Shown: piece by piece, positions 17,129 through 26,161 of the stretch
How positions within the stretch are numbered: the first letter of the stretch is position 1
How the letters are laid out: every line of letters starts with the position of its first letter
Origin: Chloroflexota bacterium
Lineage (GTDB): Bacteria > Chloroflexota > UBA11872 > UBA12225
NCBI GenBank assembly: GCA_030447525.1
Contig: JAUJOR010000012.1
Span: forward strand, 95,286 to 159,285
DNA length: 64,000 bases
Direction: 5' to 3'
Position numbers and translations under genes: made by a program
Notes under the pieces: generated by a model
What the model was told of the DNA's origin: nothing
Databases searched by the model: none
What the model saw: only the letters and a program-made list of their open reading frames with translations

Positions 17129-18727
17129 GTGCTCCAAGCCACCGCCCCGCCCGAGTGGGGCCCGCGCCGGCTACGGCCGGTGCTTTCCCTCCCCCTGACG
17201 CTGGGGATCGCCGGCCTTATCTCGGTCGCAGTCCGCTTCCCATTCCTCTCCGTGCCCTTGATTACCGACGAGGGGGGCTATGCCTACATCGCGTACTGGA
17301 TGGGGCGTGGCCTGGCCCTCTACCGTGACCTGTGGTTCGACCGGCCACAGGGGATCTTTCTCCTGTATGGCGCCATCCTGCGCCTTTTCGGGGAGTCTAC
17401 TGAAGCCATCCGCCTGGCCGGGGCGCTGTACAACGGCGTCACCACGGTTCTCGTCGGCCTGCTCGGCACGCGCCTCCTCGGCCGCCCGGCCGGCCTGGCG
17501 GGGGGGGCGATCTTCGGGCTGGCCTCGTCCAGCCCGGCAATCGAGGGCTTCACGGCCAACGGGGAACTGTTCATGAACCTCCCCATCGTCCTTTCCCTGC
17601 TCCTGGCGGTACAGGGCCGCCTTGTCCCGGCCGGCGTCGCGCTTGCCGTCGCCACGGCGATCAAGCCCACCGCCTTGCCCGCGGCCACCCCGGCGCTCCT
17701 GGCCCTGCTGATGACCGATCCCGCTTGGCGCTCGGGGGGGGCTGCCCGCATCGGCCGGCTCGCCCCCCTGGCGGCTGGCCTGGCCCTGGGGCTGGCCCCC
17801 TTTATCCTCCATGGATTAGTGACCGACGCCCAGACCTACTGGTACGCCGTTGCCGGCTTCCGCGTGCAGGCGCACTCGGCCTTTTCCGTCGGCCTGCCCC
17901 TGATCGGCGAGCTGTGGCGGACGGCCCCCACCGTCCTTGCTGCCCTCTTACCAGTGTGGCTCCTGGCCCTCGCCGGTCTCCTTGCGCTTCGTCCCGCCGG
18001 CCCGTGCCCGGACCCCTTGCCGGGAGGGGAGATGGGGCAGTTTGCGGAGCGGGAGGGCCTGCCCCAGCGGGATGGTCGGTCGATGGGGCGCGACCGGGCC
18101 TCCCGGCGGGGCATCGTCGTCGCCCTGGCCCTCTTCGCCGGTTCCCTGGCCGGGGCGGCCGCCGGGGGCTACTGGTATTGGCACTACTATGTGGGGCTGG
18201 TGCCGGCGGTGGCCCTGCTCGCCGGAGCCGGCGTTGCCCGTCTCCTGGGCGCCCCTTTTTCCCTGCGCCTCACGGCAGTGGGCCTGCTCAGCCTGGGTAG
18301 TGCCCTCTTCTTCAACGCCCGCCTGCTCGGCGACACGCCGGGCGCCACCTCCTGGCGCATCTATCGCCGGCCGGCCTACGTCGTGAGCCACGAGATCGCC
18401 ACCTATGTGGCGGCGCGGACGTCGTCCCAGGACACCATCTACGCCGCCTTTGCCCAGGCAGATCTGTACTTCCTGAGCCGCCGGCGCTGCGCCGGGAATC
18501 ACCTTTATTGGACGGAGATCAACCGCGTCCCAGGGGCGCTTGAGACCGTGCTCGCCGCCCTAGACGATCCCCAACGCCGGCCGAAGTACGTGATTCAGAT
18601 CGACCGCGAGCTGGAGACCCCGGGCCGGGCGGCCCCCTTCTGGACGCGCGTCGATCGCCTCTACCGGCACGAGACGGAGATCGGGGGGTTCGCGCTCTAC
18701 CGGGTGCGGGACGAAGGGGCCGCATGA
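17129..18727 (+). CDS. GT39-like polytopic glycosyltransferase
   Basis: A 532-residue GT-C membrane protein. The early extracytoplasmic loop carries the acidic motif in LITDEGGYAYIAYWMGRGLA, as in protein-O-mannosyltransferase/ArnT-like (GT39/GT83) enzymes that use polyprenyl-phosphate sugars. About 11 hydrophobic segments follow, ending with a soluble C-terminal domain. A low-complexity loop lies near 290-330. It overlaps the PAP2 gene by 4 bases (ATGA). The pairing with a lipid phosphatase suggests lipid-linked sugar transfer and carrier recycling. The sugar is unknown. Confidence 0.85.
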   Translation: MLQATAPPEWGPRRLRPVLSLPLTLGIAGLISVAVRFPFLSVPLITDEGGYAYIAYWMGRGLALYRDLWFDRPQGIFLLYGAILRLFGESTEAIRLAGALYNGVTTVLVGLLGTRLLGRPAGLAGGAIFGLASSSPAIEGFTANGELFMNLPIVLSLLLAVQGRLVPAGVALAVATAIKPTALPAATPALLALLMTDPAWRSGGAARIGRLAPLAAGLALGLAPFILHGLVTDAQTYWYAVAGFRVQAHSAFSVGLPLIGELWRTAPTVLAALLPVWLLALAGLLALRPAGPCPDPLPGGEMGQFAEREGLPQRDGRSMGRDRASRRGIVVALALFAGSLAGAAAGGYWYWHYYVGLVPAVALLAGAGVARLLGAPFSLRLTAVGLLSLGSALFFNARLLGDTPGATSWRIYRRPAYVVSHEIATYVAARTSSQDTIYAAFAQADLYFLSRRRCAGNHLYWTEINRVPGALETVLAALDDPQRRPKYVIQIDRELETPGRAAPFWTRVDRLYRHETEIGGFALYRVRDEGAA

Positions 18728-19782
18728 GCGTCGAGACCTCCGCCGTTCGCCGGGCGCCGGCATCTCCCGGGCCTCACTCCGGCCGGCGTCCTCACCCACT
18801 GGCCCCCGTCGTCCCGAGAGCTGGAATCCCCTGGGGCCGCCTGGCGGCCGGGCTAGTGGCCGCCCTGCTCCTGGTGCCGAACAGCAGCGTCCTGGAGCAC
18901 CGCGCCGTGGTGGCCGTCTTTCTCCTGGCCCTGGCCACCGGGCGGGGTCGCCTCTTCGTGCGTGACTGGCTGCCCCTGATAGGGGTCGCTGCCCTGTTTG
19001 TCCTCGCCCGCCAGCTCGCTGCCTACTCACCGCTCCCACATCAGGGGGCCAATGTCGCCCGGCTGGAGGCGGCCCTGTTCGGGGGGACGACGCCGACCAC
19101 CTGGCTCCAGGAGCGCTACTACCAGCCGGGGCAGTCGGATGCCCTGGATTTCGCCGCCACTGCGGTGCACGCCTCCTACTTCTTCGGTTTCGTGACCGTC
19201 GGCCTGGGCGTCTGGCTCCATCGGCGCCGGCAGTTTGGGCCTTACACCCGACTCCTGGCCTGCACCTTTGCCCTGGGACTGTGCGGCTACTTCGCCTTGC
19301 CTACTGAGCCCCCCTGGCTGGGGGGGCGAGACGGCTACGCCCCGCCGGCACAGCGGGTGATCGTCCGCACGTCCCAGGGGACACAGCTCGCGGCCGGCAT
19401 CGTCGCCGCCGGGCGGGCCTGGCAGTCTGATCCCGAAGCCCTTGGCGATCCGAACCCGGCGGCGGCCATGCCCAGCGTGCACACCGCCGTCACGGCCGCC
19501 CTGGCCTTGTTCCTCGCCCGGCTGCATCCGGCCCTGGGGGCCCTCGGCCTCCTCTACCTCCTGGCCATGGGCGGCGCCCTGGTGTACCTCGGCGAGCACT
19601 ACGTGGTGGATGTCCTGGCCGGCATCGCCTGCGCCGCGGGGGCCGCCTGGCTTGCCGACCGCCTGCCTCGTCTCCTGGGGCGGCCAGGGAGCGGCTGGCC
19701 GGCGGGCGATCCTAGGCCATTCGCCGGCGGGCCACACGGCGCCGCGGCCATGGGGACGATGCAGCCGCTGGATCGGGTGTGA
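18724..19782 (+). CDS. PAP2-superfamily membrane phosphatase
   Basis: A 352-residue integral membrane protein. The PAP2 catalytic pieces are AMPSVHTA (about 248-255) and GEHYVVDVLAG (about 287-297), with hydrophobic helices throughout. The layout matches the inositol-phosphorylceramide-synthase-like PAP2_3 branch. Such enzymes dephosphorylate or transfer groups on phospholipids or undecaprenyl phosphates. It is translationally coupled to the GT39 gene upstream, supporting a role in lipid-linked glycan metabolism. Confidence 0.85.
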   Translation: MSVETSAVRRAPASPGPHSGRRPHPLAPVVPRAGIPWGRLAAGLVAALLLVPNSSVLEHRAVVAVFLLALATGRGRLFVRDWLPLIGVAALFVLARQLAAYSPLPHQGANVARLEAALFGGTTPTTWLQERYYQPGQSDALDFAATAVHASYFFGFVTVGLGVWLHRRRQFGPYTRLLACTFALGLCGYFALPTEPPWLGGRDGYAPPAQRVIVRTSQGTQLAAGIVAAGRAWQSDPEALGDPNPAAAMPSVHTAVTAALALFLARLHPALGALGLLYLLAMGGALVYLGEHYVVDVLAGIACAAGAAWLADRLPRLLGRPGSGWPAGDPRPFAGGPHGAAAMGTMQPLDRV

Positions 19783-19805
19783 CGCCGATGGGTTGACCGG
19801 CGTCG

Positions 19806-20115
19806 CTACGAAGACGTCGCCGGTGGGGAGGGGGAGGCGGTGTCCCCTGATGCCCTGGTTGCCCCTTCCGGGCGCTGCCGGAAGGCCCCGCTGCGGGGCA
19901 CCTTGATAGTGTAGTCCGCCTTGCTGGCGAACACCGAGGGCAGCTTTTCCGACGCCGCGCCACACGTCGGGCACGTGGCCGGCTCCGTGGCCTGGCTCAT
20001 CGGGCGTATCTGCTCGAACTCCCGTCCACAGGCGTTGCTCCGTGGCCTGGCTCATCGGGCGTATCTGCTCGAACTCCCGTCCACAGGCGTTGCACCAGTA
20101 CTCGTAGATGGGCAT
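19806..20115 (-). pseudogene. FmdB-family zinc-ribbon protein disrupted by a 55-bp duplication
   Basis: The gene starts at ATG 20115 after a strong GGAGGG site and encodes MPIYEYWCNACGREFEQIRP, the classic FmdB zinc-ribbon start. A 55-bp tandem duplication (about 19982-20091) shifts the frame after MSQATE, so the second Cys pair and tail (PATCPTCGAASEKLPSVF) are out of frame. Removing one copy restores an exact 84-codon protein with CxxC...CxxC and the stop at 19806. FmdB proteins are small putative regulators. Either this is a real, possibly reversible mutation or an assembly duplication. Confidence 0.85.
19982..20093. repeat. Tandem duplication, 55-bp period, inside fmdB
   Basis: Bases 19982-20038 and 20037-20093 are identical over 57 bases at a 55-base offset, so the copies are directly adjacent. 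The period is not a multiple of three and causes the FmdB frameshift. Zero divergence between copies means that the event is very recent or an assembly artefact. Confidence 0.95.
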
Positions 20116-20377
20116 GATCGTCCCTCCGCTCGGCTGATGTATTGGCGACGCAATCGCTGACCAAAGGGGTTCCGCCAGCGGTGCCATCTCCGGTGAGCCG
20201 GCCGGGGGCGGGCCAAACGAGCCCACCGGTACAGGTCGGCCGTTACGAGAAGGCAGACAGTGGCTGTGGCCAGTGGGCCGGAGCCCCGGTAGCACCGCCA
20301 GCAGCTGTGTATTGTAGCGCCACGTCGCGCCACTTCCGAAGAGCGCCGGCGGAGTCAACACGCAGGAGGAAACTTGT

Positions 20378-21262
20378 ATGCCAGAACGCAGAATGAGTCG
20401 CCGGGTGATCGGCGTCACCGCGGTCACGGCGGCCGCCGGAGGGACGGTCATGCTCCTACCCCAGGACGCCGTCTACGGCGATGCCGTGGCCGCCCCGCTC
20501 CCCCAGGCAACGGCCGTATCGCCACAGGCCACGGCGACCTCCCCCCAACCCCTCCCGGGGCAGCGCCCGCTGCGCTTCTTCCCGGTGGACCCGATCTTCG
20601 CCTCCTACTACGCCCAGGTAGACGGCCCGCGCGTGCTGGGCCAGGCCATCTCCGCCCTGACCACCTCCGGCGGCGTCCCGGCGCAGTACTTCGAAAAGGC
20701 CCGCCTGGAGGACTCGCGCAGCCGGAACCCCACCGGCAACCCGGCATACGACTTTGAGTACGGCTTGCTGGTGGATGAGATGAAGGCCGTCCGTAGCCAG
20801 CGAGCGGTAGGAGGTGAGCGCTCCACCGTCACGTACGACACCATTCAGACGCAGTCCGATCCCTCCCTGCGTGTCCCGACCCCCGCCGCCTTTACCGCCG
20901 GGGACGCCCTGGTGCTGGCGGATGGCTCGGCCTTCATCCCCTTCACCTCCAACCTCTCGGCGGCCCCCGGCCACAACGTCCCCCGCTTCTTCTGGGATTT
21001 CATCAATCGCACCGACCTGTTCCCAGGTGGCTGGCTGCACGACATCGGTCTGCCGATCACCCCGGCGCTGGACGCCCGCGTCGACAAGGGGCGCTTTATC
21101 GGGACGCAGATCACTCGGGTGACCGACGCCCAGATCACCATCCAGGCCTTCCAGCGCACCATCCTGACCTATGACCCGAACAACCCGGAAGGGTTCCTCA
21201 CGGAGCGGGCCAATACCGGCACGGACTACTACGCCGTGTTCCCGGAGCGCTTCCCGCAGTAA
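20378..21262 (+). CDS. Secreted protein with Chloroflexota-type repeat modules
   Basis: A 294-residue exported protein. A twin-arginine-like start (MSRRVIGVTAVTAAAGGTVM) precedes a hydrophobic segment and a Pro/Thr linker. Two related modules follow, one with RVLGQAISALTTSGGVPAQY then FEKARLE and one with FPGGWLHDIGLPITPALDAR then IQAFQRTILTYDPNNPEGF. This pattern, with an aromatic-Glu/Gln-Arg motif after a predicted loop, is common in secreted Chloroflexota proteins of unknown role. The ATG follows an ideal AGGAGG site. The gene stands alone. Confidence 0.75.
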   Translation: MPERRMSRRVIGVTAVTAAAGGTVMLLPQDAVYGDAVAAPLPQATAVSPQATATSPQPLPGQRPLRFFPVDPIFASYYAQVDGPRVLGQAISALTTSGGVPAQYFEKARLEDSRSRNPTGNPAYDFEYGLLVDEMKAVRSQRAVGGERSTVTYDTIQTQSDPSLRVPTPAAFTAGDALVLADGSAFIPFTSNLSAAPGHNVPRFFWDFINRTDLFPGGWLHDIGLPITPALDARVDKGRFIGTQITRVTDAQITIQAFQRTILTYDPNNPEGFLTERANTGTDYYAVFPERFPQ

Positions 21263-21354
21263 CGGGGCAGCGTCTACAGGCCGTGGCCCAGTGGGGCGCC
21301 GTGCCGGCCCTGGCGCGCCCCACCGGACCGGCCTTGTCCGGCCCCCGCCTTACA

Positions 21355-22872
21355 ATGAGCGCCGTGTGGTTGCCTGTGTGGTTCCGCCCGGCGCTCGTCC
21401 TCTTGACCTTGGCCGGCTTTGCCCTGCGCCTCCACGGGCTGCACCGGCAGAGCTTCTGGCTTGACGAGGTGGATGCCCTGGCATTCGCCGCCGAGCCAGT
21501 GGGGACGCTGCTCCGCAAGCTGTGGACGATCGGCGAGAACGGCCCGCTGTACTTTGTGCTCCTGAAGGGCTGGCTGGCCCTGGTGGGGACGAGCGAGTTC
21601 GGGGCCCGCTCCCTTTCGGCGATGACCTCCACGCTGGCCATCCCCCTGGTCGCAGTTCTGGCCCAGCGCCTCTTCCACCACGCGCCGACGGCCGTGATCG
21701 CGGGCGCCCTGGCCGCCGGCTCCCCCTACTACGTCTGGTACGCCCAGGACGCCAAGATGTACCCCTTGTTCGCTGCCCTGGCCCTGGCCGGGCAATACGC
21801 CCTCGTCCGTGCCTGGACACAGCGCCCGGTGGCCGGTGGGGGAGGGGAGGGGAGCGCTGCCTCGACCAGAGGATGGTGGGCGATGTACGTGATCTGCTCC
21901 TCCCTGGCCCTCTACGTCCACCTCTTCGCCGCCCTGCAGATCGCCGCCAACACGGCGGCGGGGCTGTGGCTCTGGCTCCGCCGGCCGGGGAGCGGTAAGC
22001 GAGCGCGGGGCTTTGTCATAGCCACCCTGCTCCTCGTCCTCCCCTACCTCCCCCTGGCGGCCTGGCAAGCCGGGGTCTTGCTACGCCGGGAGAACGTGGG
22101 CTACCGTCCGGCCGATCTGGGGACCATCGTCGTGGCCCTCCTGGAGCAGCTGACGTGGCACCTCAACCCGCCGCCCGACCGGCGCTGGCTCGTCCTCCTG
22201 GCCGCCCTCCTGGCGTGGGGGTGGTGGCGCACCCGCGCCAGCACGCTGCCCATCCCCGCACGCTCGCTCTCGCCCCAGGCCCCGGCCGTCCTGGCCCTGT
22301 GGCTCCTCGTCCCGGTCGCCCTCACCCTGCTCCTGCAAGGCACCGTCCCTGTCTTCCGTGACCGCTACCTGATTCCCCTCCTTGCCCCCCTCTTGCTCCT
22401 CATGGCCCGCGCCATCGCCCCGCCGTGGAACGTGGGCAACCCCCTGGGCCTGGCCTGCGCCCTTTTCGCCGCCGGGGGTTTCGGCTACGCCGCTCTCCAC
22501 CGCCCCCCTAACCCGGACTTTCGGGCGGCGGCCGCCCTGGTGCGCCACACGGCCGCACCGGGCGAGGCGATAGGGTTCCTGGCCGAGTACACCGAGCGCC
22601 CGTTCAACTTCTACTTCCAGGCCGGCCCGGCGGGGTACCAGAAGGTGCGCCTCCCCTACACCAACTACCCCGGGCTAGACGAGGGCGACGGCCTGCGCGC
22701 CGTGGCCGCCAGTCTCCGCGGCGGACAGTGGCTGTGGGTGGTGCGCTTCGAGGACTGGCTCTGGGACAGCCGCGATCTAACCGGCCAGTATCTCGCCAAC
22801 CGGGGCGCACGCCCCGTGCTGCGGCGGGACTTCAACGGCGTCTCCGTTACCCGCTACGAGTTGCCCTGGTAA
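21355..22872 (+). CDS. GT39-like polytopic glycosyltransferase
   Basis: A 505-residue GT-C membrane protein. The early loop has SFWLDEVDALAFAAEP with the acidic pair typical of dolichyl-phosphate-mannose-dependent GT39 enzymes. About ten hydrophobic helices and a C-terminal soluble part follow. The frame extends upstream to 21283, but the ATG at 21355 matches the usual start just before the first helix. The donor is probably a polyprenyl-phosphate sugar; the acceptor is unknown. The 96 bases after it hold no gene. Confidence 0.83.
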   Translation: MSAVWLPVWFRPALVLLTLAGFALRLHGLHRQSFWLDEVDALAFAAEPVGTLLRKLWTIGENGPLYFVLLKGWLALVGTSEFGARSLSAMTSTLAIPLVAVLAQRLFHHAPTAVIAGALAAGSPYYVWYAQDAKMYPLFAALALAGQYALVRAWTQRPVAGGGGEGSAASTRGWWAMYVICSSLALYVHLFAALQIAANTAAGLWLWLRRPGSGKRARGFVIATLLLVLPYLPLAAWQAGVLLRRENVGYRPADLGTIVVALLEQLTWHLNPPPDRRWLVLLAALLAWGWWRTRASTLPIPARSLSPQAPAVLALWLLVPVALTLLLQGTVPVFRDRYLIPLLAPLLLLMARAIAPPWNVGNPLGLACALFAAGGFGYAALHRPPNPDFRAAAALVRHTAAPGEAIGFLAEYTERPFNFYFQAGPAGYQKVRLPYTNYPGLDEGDGLRAVAASLRGGQWLWVVRFEDWLWDSRDLTGQYLANRGARPVLRRDFNGVSVTRYELPW

Positions 22873-22968
22873 GCGCCCCGGCCCGTGCACGTCGGCCGCA
22901 GGGCGTTGTGAGTCCCTGGAGCCTGAGCTCTCCGAGGGCAACTGCCCGGTGAGTGCCCCTAGGCCGTG

Positions 22969-23607
22969 CTAGTGGTCACGGACCGGCGTTGCCCGGCGCC
23001 GGGTAAAGGCCAGGCGGCACTGATCGATCATCTTCCAGGCCGCCTCTCGTTCCTGCCAGCCCTTCACGTTCACCATCTTGTCCTCCAGGAGCTTGTAGGT
23101 GGCGAAGAAGCCTTCGATCTCCCGCAGCCAGTGGCTGGGGAGGTCGCGCAGGTGGTGCACGTCCTGAAAGCGCGGGTCGCCGATGGGGACGGCCAGGATC
23201 TTCTCGTCTCGTCCCTTCTCGTCGTCCATCTCCAGCATACCGATCACCCGCGCCGGCACGACACAGCCGGGAAAAGTCGGCTCTTGGACGACTACCAGGA
23301 CGTCCAGGTGGTCGCCGTCCATGGCCAGGGTTTCCGGAATAAAGCCGTAGTCCGTGGGGTAGTGCACCGAGGAGTGGAGCGTGCGGTCGAGGCGGATGCG
23401 CCCCAGGGCGTCGTCGAACTCGTACTTATTCCGGCTCCCTCGGGGGATCTCGACAGTCACCCAGAGAACCTCTTCGTCCTCCTCCTCCTCCTGCCCCGAG
23501 TAGGCCACACCCTCCGACCGCCCCGGCACGGCGGCGCCTTCTTCCGGCCCTGCGCCGGCGCCGCGGCGGTCGTCCTCTACCCCTTCGCTGTCCATGCCTT
23601 TGCTCAT
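22969..23607 (-). CDS. ppa: Inorganic pyrophosphatase
   Basis: A 212-residue soluble family I pyrophosphatase that hydrolyses pyrophosphate to phosphate. Active-site motifs are EIPRGSRNKYEFD, HYPTDYGFIPETL and the metal-binding DGDHLDVLVVV. The C-terminal KGWQEREAAWKMID is also typical. An acidic, Gly/Glu-rich extension of about 45 residues precedes the conserved core, so the protein is longer than the usual ~175 residues. It is a single gene facing the GT39 gene. The gap 23608-23751 holds no gene. Confidence 0.95.
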   Translation of the reverse strand: MSKGMDSEGVEDDRRGAGAGPEEGAAVPGRSEGVAYSGQEEEEDEEVLWVTVEIPRGSRNKYEFDDALGRIRLDRTLHSSVHYPTDYGFIPETLAMDGDHLDVLVVVQEPTFPGCVVPARVIGMLEMDDEKGRDEKILAVPIGDPRFQDVHHLRDLPSHWLREIEGFFATYKLLEDKMVNVKGWQEREAAWKMIDQCRLAFTRRRATPVRDH

Positions 23608-23751
23608 CGGCGGTATGGTAGCGTCTCATCGCCCCCCGGCTGTCGCCCCGGCTGCCCAACGGGTTTCCGGCTCGAGACCTGCCCGCCGGGGAGTGCCCGA
23701 GGGGGCCCAGCCGGCGAGGGGCGTGGACGGGGCCACGAAGAAGCCCTGGCG

Positions 23752-24504
23752 TCAGACCATGAAGGCCCCGCCGTTCAGGTTGAGCGTCTCTCCGGTGACA
23801 AAGGCGGCTGCGTCAGAGGCGAGATAGGCGACGGCCTGGGCCACCTCGCGTGCCGTGGCCAGGCGCCCCAGGGGGATAGTGGTGATCAGGTGCTCCTGGA
23901 GCGATGGCTCCAGGCCGCGGATCATGTCGGTGTCCACCGGGCCGGGGGCCACGGCGTTCACCCGCACGCCGTGTGGGGCGCACTGCACCGCCAGGGACAT
24001 GGTCAAGCCGATGACGCCCGCCTTGGAAGCCACGTAGCTGGGGGATGCCAGCGTCGATCTGGTGCGCCCAGAGATGGAAGCCAGATTCACGATGCTCCCC
24101 TGCCGGCGGGCGATCATCCCTGGGAGCGCGGCGCGGCACACGAGGAACGTCCCCTTCAGGTTGATGTCCAGCAGCTCGTCCCATGCCGCCGGCGTCACGG
24201 CGTCCAGCCCGCCGATGCGGTAGATCCCGGCGCAGTTGACCAGCACATCCAGCCGCCCCAGCGCTCGCTCAGCCGCCCCCGTGGCCTCGGCCACGCTCGC
24301 TTCGGAGGTGACGTCTACGGCCACGGCCAGCGCAGGGCCGCCCAGCCGGCGCACGACCCCCGCCGTCTCCTCAGCCCCCTCTAGCCGTACGTCGGCAGCG
24401 GCCACGGCCATGCCTTCTTCGGCGAAGAGGCGCGCCGTTTCCCGGCCAATGCCGCCCCCCGCCCCGGTGATGAACGCTACTTTTCCGCTGAGGCCCAGGT
24501 CCAT
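23752..24504 (-). CDS. Short-chain dehydrogenase/reductase
   Basis: A 250-residue classical SDR with ITGAGGGIGRETARLF for NAD(P) binding, the catalytic Ser in NLASISG, Tyr-Lys in SYVASKAGVIGL and the C-terminal FVTGETLNLNGGA. It resembles 3-oxoacyl-ACP reductase / sugar or steroid dehydrogenase-like SDRs; the substrate is unknown. Its N-terminus (MDLGLSGKVAFITGAGGGIG) is very similar to that of the SDR at 16210-16986, suggesting that the two are paralogs. Confidence 0.92.
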   Translation of the reverse strand: MDLGLSGKVAFITGAGGGIGRETARLFAEEGMAVAAADVRLEGAEETAGVVRRLGGPALAVAVDVTSEASVAEATGAAERALGRLDVLVNCAGIYRIGGLDAVTPAAWDELLDINLKGTFLVCRAALPGMIARRQGSIVNLASISGRTRSTLASPSYVASKAGVIGLTMSLAVQCAPHGVRVNAVAPGPVDTDMIRGLEPSLQEHLITTIPLGRLATAREVAQAVAYLASDAAAFVTGETLNLNGGAFMV

Positions 24505-24511
24505 GCCCCTG

Positions 24512-24601
24512 ATGGTACTGGCTCAGAGGGAGGCGATGGGGAACATGGCCAACGACGTCAACGCCGTGCTGGAGGAGTATCGCCGCCAGCGCGGGAGATA
24601 G
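24512..24601 (+). CDS. Possible 29-residue peptide
   Basis: A short frame beginning ATG at 24512 or 24536 (the latter after AGGGAGG) ends with MANDVNAVLEEYRRQRGR, a plausible amphipathic helix. It lies between the SDR and the ABC remnant. It may be a real micro-protein, the tail of a lost gene, or chance. Confidence 0.2.
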   Translation: MVLAQREAMGNMANDVNAVLEEYRRQRGR

Positions 24602-24657
24602 ACCCTTGGGGTGCAGCAGGGACCTATCCCGCTGGCCGGGCGTGGCACCCTTTACCT

Positions 24658-25108
24658 GTGATCGCCAGACGCGTCCCCGCCGCGCGCCGGCCGGGTCTTG
24701 ACCCGGACCTCCCGCCGGTCTCGGCCGGCCGGCTCTTCGCCCTGCTGCGTCCCTACCGCCTCGGCGGGGGAGCGGGGCGTGCAGCTCTCGGCGGGGCAGC
24801 GCCAGCGCATCGCTATCGCCCGGGCCATCCTGCGTAACCCTAGCCTCCTGCTGCTGGACGAGGCCACGGCCGCTCTGGACAACGAGTCCGAGCACCTCGT
24901 TCAGGAGGCCCTCGACCGCCTGATGGCGGGGAGGACGACGATCGTCGTCGCCCACCGCCTGACCACGGTGGAGCACGCCGATCGCATCGTCGCCCTGGAC
25001 GGCGGGCGAGTGGTGGAGCAGGGAACGCCGGCTGAGCTCGTCGCCTTCGGTGGCCTCTACCACCGCCTGCTGACCCGCAGTTTCGCCGAGGTGGCCCCGG
25101 ACCCGTGA
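24658..25108 (+). pseudogene. ABC exporter remnant with its middle deleted
   Basis: The GTG at 24658 begins an ABC-exporter-like N-terminus ([20 protein letters not shown] ... [12 protein letters not shown]). About 110 bases later the sequence jumps, in another frame, to the end of the ATPase domain: signature [20 protein letters not shown], Walker [16 protein letters not shown], switch His in VVAHRLTT, and the usual tail. All transmembrane helices and the Walker A motif are missing, so over 1.2 kb appears lost at a GGCGGGGGAGCGGGG junction (about 24760-24780). The product cannot be a working transporter. Confidence 0.8.
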
Positions 25109-25296
25109 TCGACCAGAGCCGTGATCGGCCAGAGGACGGCACCCCTCTTTCTGATCTTGCCCCCGGCCCGTACCGGCCAGGCTACCTCCACCTTCCCCCC
25201 GCGGATACGGCGTGGCCGCCGGTGCACGGCGGCAGGGTTGCAAGGCTGCCCCTGCGGACCGGGGCGTGATGGGGCCGTTGCCGGTAGCATAACGGC

Positions 25297-26103
25297 GTGA
25301 GGGCGAGCGATCGCACGGCCGGGGCGCCAGAGGCGCCAGAGGAACAGGGACCCACCTGTCTGGTGGCGCCGGGCGCGCCGCGCCTATCTGTGGTCATCCC
25401 CGCCTATAACGAGGCCCTGCGCCTGCCCCTCACGCTCGCCGCCTGGGCGGAGTTCTTAGGCCGGCAGCCCTACGACGCCGAGGTGCTGGTGGTGGAAGAC
25501 GGGAGTCGCGACCAGACCTCGCAAGTGGTGCAGGACTTCGCTGCCCGGCGCTCCGGCCCCCCGGCCGTTCGCCTCCTGACACTGGGGGAGAACCGGGGCA
25601 AGGGTGGCGCGGTGCGGGCGGGGATGCTGGCCAGCGCCGGGGCCTACGCCTTTTACGTCGACGCCGACCTCAACATTGCCCCCCATTACGTCACCCCTGC
25701 CTTGCGCCTCATGTCCCAGGGCTATGACGTCGTCGCCGGCCGGCGCCCCCTGCGGGCCTACGCCGCCACGGAACGCAGCCCTGCTCGCCTCCTGGCCGGG
25801 GCCCTCGTGCAGGCAGCCCGGCGCGCCATCGTCCTGCCGGTGATCCGTGATACCCAGTGCGGCTTCAAGGGCTTCCAGCGTGACGTCGCCCAGGCCGTCT
25901 TCCAACGCACCCTGATCTGCTCCTTCGCCTTCGACATCGAAGTCCTGTTCCTGGCCCGCCAGCTGGGCGCCCGCATTGTGGAGCTGCCGGTGGACGTCAC
26001 GTTTCGCTCCGGCTCCAGCTACAACCTGCGCCGGCACCTGGGGCCCTTCCTACGGGACATTACCCACATCCGGCGCAACGCCCGCCTGGGACGCTACGCC
26101 TGA
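25297..26103 (+). CDS. Glycosyltransferase family 2 (polyprenyl-phosphate type)
   Basis: A 268-residue GT-A glycosyltransferase. It shows VVIPAYNEALRL, VVEDGSRDQT, GENRGKGGAVRAG, the metal-binding AFYVDADLN and DTQCGFKGFQRDVAQAVF, the signature of dolichyl-phosphate beta-glucosyltransferase-like enzymes. It probably makes a polyprenyl-phosphate sugar, the donor needed by the GT39-type enzymes at 17.1 and 21.4 kb. It starts with GTG. There is no membrane segment, so it acts at the cytoplasmic face. Confidence 0.9.
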   Translation: MRASDRTAGAPEAPEEQGPTCLVAPGAPRLSVVIPAYNEALRLPLTLAAWAEFLGRQPYDAEVLVVEDGSRDQTSQVVQDFAARRSGPPAVRLLTLGENRGKGGAVRAGMLASAGAYAFYVDADLNIAPHYVTPALRLMSQGYDVVAGRRPLRAYAATERSPARLLAGALVQAARRAIVLPVIRDTQCGFKGFQRDVAQAVFQRTLICSFAFDIEVLFLARQLGARIVELPVDVTFRSGSSYNLRRHLGPFLRDITHIRRNARLGRYA

Positions 26104-26161
26104 CGCCCCACCAGGGGCTGCGACCCCTAGCAACTCCAGCATCGAGAGGAACGTAAGCGAC

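Noticed and set aside
19027..20451. 474-codon minus-strand frame across fmdB and PAP2
   Set aside because: Only the part at the FmdB start is real coding sequence; the rest is antisense to the PAP2 gene or read-through after the duplication.
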